From contig QQUA01000004.1 in assembly GCA_008501825.1 (NCBI GenBank), positions 267,274 to 331,273 of the forward strand: a DNA stretch of 64,000 nucleotides, in the 5' to 3' direction. Position numbers and translations under genes: made by a program. The notes beneath the pieces are model-generated. The model was not told the DNA's origin. It saw only the letters and a program-made list of their open reading frames with translations, and searched no databases. The DNA comes from Planctomycetota bacterium (GTDB taxonomy: Bacteria; Planctomycetota; UBA1135). Positions 38,487 to 46,566 of this stretch are shown one piece after another (within the stretch, counting starts at the first letter, position 1; each line of letters opens with the position of its first letter).

Positions 38487-40127
38487 ATGTCAACGCCTTC
38501 CCCTCCCCGTTCTACCCACTCCCGCTTTCGCCGATTTTCTTGTTGGCCGGTCGCCCTGGCCCTGCTGTTGGCAGGCGAAATCGGTGCCCAGGAACTGCAC
38601 TGGGACATCTTCGGACTGGCTTCCGGCGATAATTTCGGCCAATCGGTCGCCGGCATCGGCGATGTCAACCTCGACGGCATTCCCGACTTTGCCATCGGCT
38701 CCCCCGGCGACGACACCATGGCCGATCGAGGCGGTGCGGTCACGGTTTACTCCGGCGCAGACAGCTCGGTGCTCTATCAGGTGTTCGGCACGGAATACCA
38801 CAACGGCCTGGGCCACCGCCTGGCTGCTGCCGGCGACCTCAACGCCGACGGCCGGCCGGATTTCTTGGTGAGTTCGGAGCACGACAACCCCAACCAGTTC
38901 CCCAGCGGCTTCGTCCAAGCCCGGTCCGGACCGGACGGCAGCCTGCTGCAGCAATGGGATGGTTGGACCGATTGGGACCACTTCGGCCACGCCATCGCCG
39001 GCGCCGGAGACGTCAACGGCGACGGCTTCGACGACGTCATCATCGGTGCCCCGCAAAACAGTTGGCACGGAGTCGGCTCAGGCTCGGCTTTCGTGTTTTC
39101 CGGCAGTGATGGCAGTCAGTTGCACATGTTCCATGGCGGATCGCCGTGGGAGCTGCTCGGCCAGTCGGTCACCGGAGCCGGCGACGTCAACGGCGACGGA
39201 TTCGCCGACTTCGGCATCGGCGCCCGTCTCTATGACGCCGGCCAGCGCACCGACGCCGGCGGCGCCTGGGTGCACTCCGGAGTCGACGGCACCGTGTTGG
39301 TCAGTTACACCGGCCGTAAGAAAAAAGACCACTTCGGCGTGTCCATGGCCGGGCTGGGCGATTTGAACCAGGACGGGGTCCCGGATCTGGTGGTCGGCGG
39401 TATGAACGACCACACCAATTTGGAACGGCCGGGATTCATTCGCGCCCTGTCCAACGCCGACGGCGAGGTGCTGTACACCATCAATTACGACCAGATCGGC
39501 GAAGGTTTCGGGGCGGTGGTCGCCAGTGCCGGCGACGTCGACGGCGACGGCGTTCAAGACATCATGGTCGGCGCCCCCTGGGGCGGCACCTACAACGGCT
39601 CGGGGCTGGGCTCCGGCGCCCTTCGCATCTACTCCGGCTTCACCGGTTACCGCTTGGTGTACCTGGAAGGCCCCAGCGCCGGAGTCGCCCTCGGCACCGC
39701 CTTGGGCGGTCTCGGCGACATCACCGGCGACCATCTGGACGATTGGATCGTCGGCGTGCCCAATTCCGGAACTACCGGCCGCGCCCAGCTTTACCGCAGT
39801 CCGACCGAGCCCTGGCTGCGGGCGGAAAACTTCGTCTCCGGCCAAGTGACCACTTTGATCGCGGAAAACTGCGTTCCCGGCGCCCCGGTCACTTTCTACT
39901 ACAGCCTGAGCGGCCTCGGTCAGACCGTGCTTCCCGGCACCGTGCTCGACCTGGCCCCGCCGGTCACCGAGGCCGGCAACGCCTCCGCGGACGTTTCCGG
40001 GGTGGCGCAATTTAGTTCGCCCCTCCCTCCCGGCACTTCCGGCCTGAAGGTTTACCTCCAGGCCTACCAGAAGCCGCCGCAAGCCAACTGGCAAGGCAGC
40101 ACGGTGGTGCACGCCGAGATCCAGTGA
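38487..40127 (+). CDS. Secreted FG-GAP/integrin-alpha-like propeller protein
   Basis: The protein has 546 residues from the ATG at 38487. The upstream open frame lacks coding character. A basic stretch plus a hydrophobic core (CWPVALALLLAGEIGAQ) is a signal peptide. Seven FG-GAP repeats follow, each with a DxNxDGxxD-type calcium loop (for example GAGDVNGDGFDDVIIGAP and SAGDVDGDGVQDIMVGAP), which together would make a seven-bladed beta-propeller. The last ~105 residues form a separate beta domain (PGAPVTFYYSLSGLGQT, LDLAPPV, GLKVYLQAYQ) that is shared with the next gene. It is probably a calcium-dependent surface or secreted binding protein. No catalytic site was seen. Confidence 0.85.
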   Translation: MSTPSPPRSTHSRFRRFSCWPVALALLLAGEIGAQELHWDIFGLASGDNFGQSVAGIGDVNLDGIPDFAIGSPGDDTMADRGGAVTVYSGADSSVLYQVFGTEYHNGLGHRLAAAGDLNADGRPDFLVSSEHDNPNQFPSGFVQARSGPDGSLLQQWDGWTDWDHFGHAIAGAGDVNGDGFDDVIIGAPQNSWHGVGSGSAFVFSGSDGSQLHMFHGGSPWELLGQSVTGAGDVNGDGFADFGIGARLYDAGQRTDAGGAWVHSGVDGTVLVSYTGRKKKDHFGVSMAGLGDLNQDGVPDLVVGGMNDHTNLERPGFIRALSNADGEVLYTINYDQIGEGFGAVVASAGDVDGDGVQDIMVGAPWGGTYNGSGLGSGALRIYSGFTGYRLVYLEGPSAGVALGTALGGLGDITGDHLDDWIVGVPNSGTTGRAQLYRSPTEPWLRAENFVSGQVTTLIAENCVPGAPVTFYYSLSGLGQTVLPGTVLDLAPPVTEAGNASADVSGVAQFSSPLPPGTSGLKVYLQAYQKPPQANWQGSTVVHAEIQ

Positions 40128-40439
40128 AGTTCCCCCGGCCCCTCCATAAATGCAACATGGAAAGATTGTTGCGTAAATTCGGTGCAAAACCGGTTATGGA
40201 GAGCTGGCGGAACTTCTAGTTCCCCCCAAAGAAAACTCGAACCTTGGCCCCTTTTCCTGCCTCATAATTCATGCAGGAGCTTGAGGACCGCATTCAAGTC
40301 CCGCTCAAGCCTCCCCGAACCTGGCTAGGCGAACAGGGTCTCGTTCGGATTTCCCCTCACCCTCTTCTCCTTTCCAAGATCCAAGGAAAGGGCCTGCACT
40401 TTCCCTCCTTCAATCCCTAAACATCGACCTAGGAAACAG
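40128..40439 (+). other. Long 5' leader region of the 1007-residue secreted protein gene
   Basis: These 312 bp contain no gene. Two mutually exclusive hairpins are possible near the start codon. CCTTTCC (40369-40375) pairs with GGAAAGG (40385-40391), and GGAAAG (40385-40390) pairs with CTTTCC (40399-40404). An AGGA lies 5 bp before the GTG. No clear terminator of the upstream gene was found. Confidence 0.4.
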
Positions 40440-43400
40440 GTGAATCACCCGAAACTCCATGCCCTCGGAGCTGGAATCCTGTTGACCGCGACGGCTGGCC
40501 TTATGGCTCAGTCCACACCGGCGCAACAAAGCTCCGATCAACCTCTCCCCGAACATCGAGTTGTTGAAACTCGAGTCAACACTTTTACCCATTCCACCCA
40601 GTGGAATCAGTCTCTGGACATCGACGGCCAGGGCAGGATTCTGGTGGCTTGGGGCAGCAAGCGGCAAGAACACGGCAACTTCGGCGTATTTGGCCAGTTG
40701 TTGGACCCCCTCGGACGGCCGCTCGGCACCGAACTTCACATCAATGAGTTCATGCCCGGCAACCAGATCGAACCGGCGGTCGCTTTCGCCGACAACGGCG
40801 TAGCCTGGGTCGCCTGGTGCTCGCTGGCCGGTCAAGACCAAAGCCAAGGAGGGGTTTACCTGCGCCGCCTGGCCGATCAGTCGGTGGAAACGGAAGACGG
40901 CAAAAAGGCCTTCTTCGGCCCCACCGGCGGTGAAATCCAAGTCAACCAAACCACCGACGGCGACCAACTCGATCCCGCCGTGGCCGTGCACGCCAACGGC
41001 ACCGTGATGGTTTCTTGGGTTTCCCACCACAGCGGCCAGCCCACTGCCTACGGCCGGCTGTTCAACGCTCAGGGCGAAGCCTTGACCGCTGAATTCGCCC
41101 TCAGTGGCGCCAAGGACGGCCGCGAGAGCCTGCCCACCCTGGCCACCCTTGACCACGGCCGCTTCGTCGCCGTTTGGGCTCGGGCCGAGATGGATGGCAT
41201 GCCCGAAGGCGTGTACGGCCGCATTTTCGATCGCGAAGGCCAAGCCACCGGCGACGTCTTCCCGATCCATGAAGCCGGCACCGGCCGTCATCTGGAGCCT
41301 TCCTTGGATTCCAACGGCGCCAACGCCTTTGCCGTGGCCTGGATGCGGACCGAAAACAACAGCGATTACCAAGTGCTCGCCCGCCGCTTCGATGGCGAAG
41401 GCCGGGCCCAAGGGGAAACCCAGGTATTGCCGGAAACCACCGATGGCTACGCCAATGGCGCCACCTTGACCATGAAGGCGGACGGCCGCTTCTTGGTGGC
41501 TTGGACCGCCCACCTGGACAAGAGCTCCGAGGAAGTCGGCCAGTTCATGGAGCGTCAGGCCGACATCCGCGGTCAGATGTTCGCCGCCGACGGCCAAGCC
41601 CTGAGCGGCGTCCGTCGTCTGAACTTGGAACATGATGGCAAGCAAAGCCTGCAAGTCGGCCTGAACAGCCGCCATGCCGTTTGGTCCGACCTGGATCAAC
41701 TGGCCTTGGTGTGGAGCGGTCGCATCAGCGGCGACGGCAGCGGCATCGGCCTCACCTTGATGGCTCCGGAAAGCCTGAACCCGGTGGCCCCGCCGGCGAT
41801 CGAGCCGGTGGCCGCTCTGGACGGCGTCGCCAGGCAGATGCTGCATGAGCAGATCGAAGCCATGCCGGAATGGGATCCGAACTGGGTCAGTGACGCACAT
41901 TTGCCGAATCCGCCGCCGGCCGGCGCCGACTTCGGCTTCACCCCCTTCACCTCCACCGGCTGGAACCCGCCTGACCCCGACTTGGCCGTCGGCCCCAACC
42001 ACATCGTGGCGGTGGTCAACGTCGACATGCGATTCTTCGACAAGTCCGGTAACCAGCAGTTCAACACCGGCTTGGAATCCTTCTTCGGCACTTCCGGCTT
42101 CGTGTTCGACCCGGTCGCCCTGTACGACCCGCACGACGATCGCTACGTGATCGCCTGCGCCGAGCACGCCGGCAGCACCGATTACTTCACCTTCGCCGTC
42201 TCCGACGACAACGACCCGAACGGCACCTGGCACAAGTACCGGGTCAACATCAATTCCTTGTGCAGCTTCGTCGACTTCGAAAACCTCGGCGTCAGCGAAA
42301 ACGCTTACTACGTGGTGGCGGACTGCTTCGGTAACGGCCGCAACTACATCCACGTCATTGACAAGGCTTCGGTGTTGAGCGGCGGTTCGATCAGCGTCAC
42401 CCACCGTTTGAGCGTTTCCGGCATCATCTCCATGGGTGCCACCAAGAACTACGACACCGGTTCGGAAGGCTACTTCGCCAGCTCTTACAGCCCCGGCTCG
42501 CCCAACATCGGCATTCGTGCGATTACCGATCCCGCCGGTTCGGCCACCTTGCACACCTACAACTTGAACGTCGGCAGCTTCTCCAACCCGCCCGACGCCG
42601 AGCAATTGGGAACCAGCAACCGGGCCGACACCATTGATCACCGGATCAAGAACGGTGTTGTACGGGACGGCATCATGTACATCTGCCACAACGTCAACGG
42701 TGGCGACGGCGCCGCCAAGGTGCGTTGGTACAAGATCGACTTGCGCGGCTGGCCGACTTCGGGCAACAACCCGACTCTGCTGGACAGCGGCGACGTAGAT
42801 CCCGGCAACAACGTGGACACCTGGTTCGGCGACATCAACGTGGATGCCAACGGCACCATGGCGATCGCTTACAACCAGTCTTCGCCTAACGAGTACATCG
42901 GCGTTTACCGCACCTACCGGACCACCAGCGACGCCGCTGGAACCCTTCGCCCGGGTGTGGAAATGCAAACCAGCACCTCGCCGGAAACCGGCTCCCGCTG
43001 GGGCGACTACGCCGGCTTGGAAGAAGATCCGTCCGCTCCGGGCACCTTCTGGAACCACCACGAGTACCGCACTTCGAGCTGGCGCACCTGGTGCGGCTCC
43101 TTCACCCCGGATACCGGCGGTGGCAGCTTGCAGTTGAGCCAAAGCCAGTTGTTCCGTGGCGCTACCGCGGTGTTCACTTGCGACAACGCCAACAACGGCG
43201 AGACCGTGTACTTCCTGTACAGCCTTGCCGGTCAAGGCGTCGGTCCCTGCCCGGGTAGCCTCGGCGGCATGTGCTTGGACATCCTGGCTCCGGTCACCAT
43301 TACCGGTACCGCCACCGCCAACGCCGGCGGCACCGCTCAGTTGACCATCACCGTTCCCTCCACGGCGCCCTTGGTTCCGGTCTACTCCCAGGCCGTGGTC

Positions 43401-43463
43401 CAGCGTGGCGTCGGTGGCGTGGATTCGGACAAGTCCAACGTCACGGTGGAAACCATCCAGTAA
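40440..43463 (+). CDS. Large secreted protein with beta-propeller-like repeats
   Basis: The protein has 1007 residues from a GTG start preceded by AGGA. A signal peptide covers the first 23 residues (LLTATAGLMAQ). Residues 40-430 hold repeats of the form ILVAWGSK, PAVAVHANGTVMVSWVS, GRFVAVWARAEMDG and RFLVAWTAHLD, each spaced by about 55 residues, typical of a secreted propeller family. Residues 480-880 belong to another uncharacterised secreted family (NPPDPDLAVGPNHIVAVVN, RYVIACAEHAGSTDYFTF, WHKYRVN). The last ~115 residues are the beta domain also found at the end of the FG-GAP protein. No enzyme motif was recognised. A terminator follows. Confidence 0.8.
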   Translation: MNHPKLHALGAGILLTATAGLMAQSTPAQQSSDQPLPEHRVVETRVNTFTHSTQWNQSLDIDGQGRILVAWGSKRQEHGNFGVFGQLLDPLGRPLGTELHINEFMPGNQIEPAVAFADNGVAWVAWCSLAGQDQSQGGVYLRRLADQSVETEDGKKAFFGPTGGEIQVNQTTDGDQLDPAVAVHANGTVMVSWVSHHSGQPTAYGRLFNAQGEALTAEFALSGAKDGRESLPTLATLDHGRFVAVWARAEMDGMPEGVYGRIFDREGQATGDVFPIHEAGTGRHLEPSLDSNGANAFAVAWMRTENNSDYQVLARRFDGEGRAQGETQVLPETTDGYANGATLTMKADGRFLVAWTAHLDKSSEEVGQFMERQADIRGQMFAADGQALSGVRRLNLEHDGKQSLQVGLNSRHAVWSDLDQLALVWSGRISGDGSGIGLTLMAPESLNPVAPPAIEPVAALDGVARQMLHEQIEAMPEWDPNWVSDAHLPNPPPAGADFGFTPFTSTGWNPPDPDLAVGPNHIVAVVNVDMRFFDKSGNQQFNTGLESFFGTSGFVFDPVALYDPHDDRYVIACAEHAGSTDYFTFAVSDDNDPNGTWHKYRVNINSLCSFVDFENLGVSENAYYVVADCFGNGRNYIHVIDKASVLSGGSISVTHRLSVSGIISMGATKNYDTGSEGYFASSYSPGSPNIGIRAITDPAGSATLHTYNLNVGSFSNPPDAEQLGTSNRADTIDHRIKNGVVRDGIMYICHNVNGGDGAAKVRWYKIDLRGWPTSGNNPTLLDSGDVDPGNNVDTWFGDINVDANGTMAIAYNQSSPNEYIGVYRTYRTTSDAAGTLRPGVEMQTSTSPETGSRWGDYAGLEEDPSAPGTFWNHHEYRTSSWRTWCGSFTPDTGGGSLQLSQSQLFRGATAVFTCDNANNGETVYFLYSLAGQGVGPCPGSLGGMCLDILAPVTITGTATANAGGTAQLTITVPSTAPLVPVYSQAVVQRGVGGVDSDKSNVTVETIQ

Positions 43464-43500
43464 GTTCGCTGGATCCTTCGGGCCTATCGCCCGAGACGAG

Positions 43501-43533
43501 CGCCCCGGTTTCGGCCGGGGCGTTCTTTTTTTG
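43501..43533 (+). terminator. Rho-independent terminator
   Basis: CGCCCCGG pairs with CCGGGGCG and is followed by a T-rich stretch. It ends the 1007-residue protein gene. Confidence 0.88.
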
Positions 43534-43561
43534 TTTCAGCATGCACCAGCCTTCATCATGA

Positions 43562-43596
43562 AAAACAGCCCGACCGATGGATCGGCCGGGCTTTTT
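43562..43596. terminator. Bidirectional terminator between convergent genes
   Basis: AGCCCGACCGAT pairs with ATCGGCCGGGCT (one mismatch), with A5 before and T5 after, so it can act on both strands. It lies between the plus-strand secreted-protein gene and the esterase gene ending at 43616. Confidence 0.85.
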
Positions 43597-43615
43597 GCTT
43601 GCGAATGGGTGGGTT

Positions 43616-45688
43616 CTACTGAGGGAAGGCTTGGCTGGGAAGCACGGCAATTCGATATTCGGTGACCGAGTCGATGAATTGATTTTCCAGGCGGACTTCC
43701 GAACCGTTCCAGCTCCATTCCGCAGGGGAAAGTCGTTGCCCATCTCGCCAAACTCCCAGTTGCGACCAGCGACTGAAATCCCCACGCAACACCAGGGACG
43801 GCGTTAAGACCTCACCCGGATCCGGCACCAGGGCGGGATCGAAAGTCGGCTCGACCAAAGGCTGCACTTGCAAGGACAAGGGCCGGTTGGCCCGTAACTC
43901 CAAACCGGCGACGCCCAGATCGAAGGCAATTTCCGCCACCCGAACCAATTCCGCCTCCAGCCGGTTCCGGGCGTTGACACGACTGACTCGAACCGCTCCG
44001 GGTTTGTTCAACCAAGGCGTCGAGATGTCCATTTCCACCCAAAACGCCCGGGTGTGCTCATCGGTGTAGCTCTTGTACACCACCGTTTCCGGATTGTGCT
44101 GCAAGCTGCGGCGGTCGAAGAACTCGAACATGCCGATCAAATTTCCCGGGTTCTGCGGATCTTCTACACCGAGATCGGTGCCGTTGATCGGAGTTCCATG
44201 CAACCACTTCGGATCGGTGGAATGGCCAACGGGCGTAAACATAAAGGCCCAGTCATAGCCTTCCGGATGTCTTCCGTGCAACTCTTCCAGTACCGGAGTG
44301 TGGCCGAAACAAAGAGCGGGCGAATGACAAGCACTCCAAGAAGCGTCCTCGGTAATGTGCCAGCCGTGCAAGAAAGGTGCATTGGCGGGAGTGTTGTTGG
44401 CAGTCGTATCCAGCAATCCGTGGCCGTGGAACACCGGCAAATTGAAAGCGTTTTCAATCAGGAAACGTCCGCTGGTAATGGAATACATGGTGTCGACAAA
44501 GGGGCTGTCTCCCGGTTCTCCTCCGACCATGCCTTCCTTGCAAGCCCGGGGTTCGGGCCGCCGAATATAGACTTCAAACATGTCGATCGCCGGACCTAGG
44601 GGAGCGATCGCAGCGAACAGATCCGGATTTTTCAAACCGATGATGTACGACCCGCGGCCGCCCATGGAGAATCCGGTGAGATAAACCCGATCCAAATCGA
44701 TGGGAAAGTTGAGAGCCGCCCAATCGATGGCATCGAGCATGTCCTGCTCGCCGGGACCGACGTTGGGATCAGGATTGTTCACGTAAGCGGCAGAAGTCTG
44801 CCAAGTACAACCGATGTCGGCCAATCCCCAATCGCGGCCGTCGGGAGCGATTCCGATCCAACCTCGGGCGTCCAACTCGGCGGTCATGTCCGGGGAAAAG
44901 TTCCCGGTTCCGCCGCCGCCGTGGAGGTGCATGACCAGGGGTACCGGAGGTCCGTGGGGATTGAAGCCAACCGGCAAATAGAGTTCGGCGCCGAGTGGCT
45001 CGCCATCGACCGAAGAGGCGTAAGTGATTTGTTGCCCCCCGACCGGCGGATCGCCGATTTCAATCGTGATTTGATCGAAGGCGGTGCCGACCCCGTCTTC
45101 GGCTTTGGCGGTCAAGGTATGGAAACCCGGCGACAGGCTGCCCGGCTCGAACACCATGTCCCATGGATTCAATCCGTTGACCGGACCGAAGGGGCCGCCG
45201 TCCACGGCCAAGGTCACCAAAGTCGCCCCTTGGCTTTGGCCTCGAACCAAAAAAGTATCCAGCAAGACGGCACCGTCTTCCGGTGAAGTAATGGTCACCG
45301 AAAGCGAACCGCCGCCTCCGTTTTGTACATCGACGTCGATTTCGTCGAACACGGCGGCACCGCCCAGACTTTGCCGAGCTCGGGCGCGAATGTTGTGCAT
45401 GCCGTTGGACAACGAAGTAGTGTCCAAGCTGTAGCTCCACGGATCGATTCCGACGGCGGGATCGAATGGTCCGCCGTCAATGGAAATCGAAACTCTCCCG
45501 GAACCGACGTCTTGGGACGTGCCTTCGATGGAGATGACCCCCGAAACCACGGCGCCATTCAAGGGTTGGGTAATTTGCACGTCCAACGCCGGCTTCCAGG
45601 CGGCCAGGCCAATGCCACCAAAAAGAAGTGGGATTAAAGCCAGGAGCTTTCGGTGCCGGTAAGGGAAACGAAGATTCGTTGAATTCAT
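43616..45688 (-). CDS. Secreted Ig-like domain plus alpha/beta-hydrolase (esterase)
   Basis: The protein has 690 residues from the ATG at 45688. A signal peptide or anchor (KLLALIPLLFGGIGLAAW) is followed by two Ig-like domains (about 30-115 and 120-210; ALDVQITQPLNGAVVSGVIS, SVTITSPEDGAVLLDTF). An alpha/beta-hydrolase domain spans about 230-540 with MHLHGGGGTG (oxyanion), the nucleophile in TGFSMGGRGS and a candidate His in PVGHSTDP, as in PHB-depolymerase or feruloyl-esterase-like proteins. The C-terminal ~130 residues are beta-rich. It probably hydrolyses an ester outside the cell; the substrate is unknown. It diverges from the sigma factor at 45831. Confidence 0.82.
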   Translation of the reverse strand: MNSTNLRFPYRHRKLLALIPLLFGGIGLAAWKPALDVQITQPLNGAVVSGVISIEGTSQDVGSGRVSISIDGGPFDPAVGIDPWSYSLDTTSLSNGMHNIRARARQSLGGAAVFDEIDVDVQNGGGGSLSVTITSPEDGAVLLDTFLVRGQSQGATLVTLAVDGGPFGPVNGLNPWDMVFEPGSLSPGFHTLTAKAEDGVGTAFDQITIEIGDPPVGGQQITYASSVDGEPLGAELYLPVGFNPHGPPVPLVMHLHGGGGTGNFSPDMTAELDARGWIGIAPDGRDWGLADIGCTWQTSAAYVNNPDPNVGPGEQDMLDAIDWAALNFPIDLDRVYLTGFSMGGRGSYIIGLKNPDLFAAIAPLGPAIDMFEVYIRRPEPRACKEGMVGGEPGDSPFVDTMYSITSGRFLIENAFNLPVFHGHGLLDTTANNTPANAPFLHGWHITEDASWSACHSPALCFGHTPVLEELHGRHPEGYDWAFMFTPVGHSTDPKWLHGTPINGTDLGVEDPQNPGNLIGMFEFFDRRSLQHNPETVVYKSYTDEHTRAFWVEMDISTPWLNKPGAVRVSRVNARNRLEAELVRVAEIAFDLGVAGLELRANRPLSLQVQPLVEPTFDPALVPDPGEVLTPSLVLRGDFSRWSQLGVWRDGQRLSPAEWSWNGSEVRLENQFIDSVTEYRIAVLPSQAFPQ

Positions 45689-45830
45689 GGCTTGAGCTAA
45701 GAGTTTTGAGGGGGTGGAAGGCTTACCCGACGGCAAGCTCTTTCTTTTGTTCCCAAAAGCACCGTTTTTTCGCAGGGGAAATTTCCCGGAAATCCAAAAG
45801 AGCTTGGCTTGCCTGCCTGAAAATGACTTC

Positions 45831-46511
45831 ATGAGCCGCGAAAGGGAAACTTGCTGGACCCTGATCCAAGCCGCCGGTGGCGGCGATCGCGAGGCTTGTC
45901 GCTTTTTCGCTGAAACTTATGCCGGTGTGATTCGCAATTATCTTGGCTCTCGCTGGCAAAGAGGTGTCCATGCAAGCCGCCTCGAGGACGCAGTCCAAGA
46001 CGTCTTTTTGGACTGCTTTCGCCAAGGTGGCGCGCTGACCCGCTTGCAACGGGGAAAAGGCGGCTCTTTTCGCGCCTTCCTGTTTGGAATCGTTCGCAAC
46101 GTGGCCTTGCGTTACGAAGAGACGGCGGTTCGAGAAGGTCGCCGAAGAAAGGGTTTCAACGATTGGGAAAAACTCCCGGCGAGTCAGGAAAAACCCTCTC
46201 AAGCCTTTGATCGGGCTTGGGCCAAAGCGTTATTGCAACGAGCCGTGGCGCGGCAAAAGCAATGGGCTTCCCAAAAAGGCCCGGAAGCCATTCGGCGCCT
46301 GAATCTTCTCCAACTGCGGCTGACGGAAGGCCGGCCGATTCGAGAAATCGCCGCCATGTGGCAACAAGATCCGGCCCGCCTGCATCATGCCTATGCCAAG
46401 GCTCGTCAGGAATTCAAGCAGGCTCTAAAAGCCGAGATTCAATTCCAGTTTCCCAGCCAATCCCAAGAGGTGGATCAAGAATGTCAATGGCTACTCGAGT
46501 TATTTCGCTGA
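45831..46511 (+). CDS. ECF-like RNA polymerase sigma factor
   Basis: The protein has 226 residues from the ATG at 45831. Region 2 is clear: DREACRFFAETYAGVIRNYL, LEDAVQDVFLDCFRQGG, FRAFLFGIVRNVALRYEE. Region 4 is less typical (LRLTEGRPIREIAAMWQQDP then LHHAYAKARQEFKQAL), but the helix-turn-helix spacing fits. The kinase/TPR gene starts 55 bp downstream, so they are probably one operon; sigma factor plus Ser/Thr kinase pairs are common in Planctomycetota. Targets are unknown; the neighbouring secreted-protein genes are candidates (inference). Confidence 0.8.
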   Translation: MSRERETCWTLIQAAGGGDREACRFFAETYAGVIRNYLGSRWQRGVHASRLEDAVQDVFLDCFRQGGALTRLQRGKGGSFRAFLFGIVRNVALRYEETAVREGRRRKGFNDWEKLPASQEKPSQAFDRAWAKALLQRAVARQKQWASQKGPEAIRRLNLLQLRLTEGRPIREIAAMWQQDPARLHHAYAKARQEFKQALKAEIQFQFPSQSQEVDQECQWLLELFR

Positions 46512-46566
46512 TCCCTGAACATTTCGGTGGCGAAAAGGGCTTTTCCTCGGGAAGAAGGTTTAGGCC

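Noticed and set aside
40410..43235. 941-residue open frame on the minus strand
   Set aside because: It is antisense to the 1007-residue secreted protein. The composition is typical of a high-GC shadow frame and there is no signal peptide or family motif.
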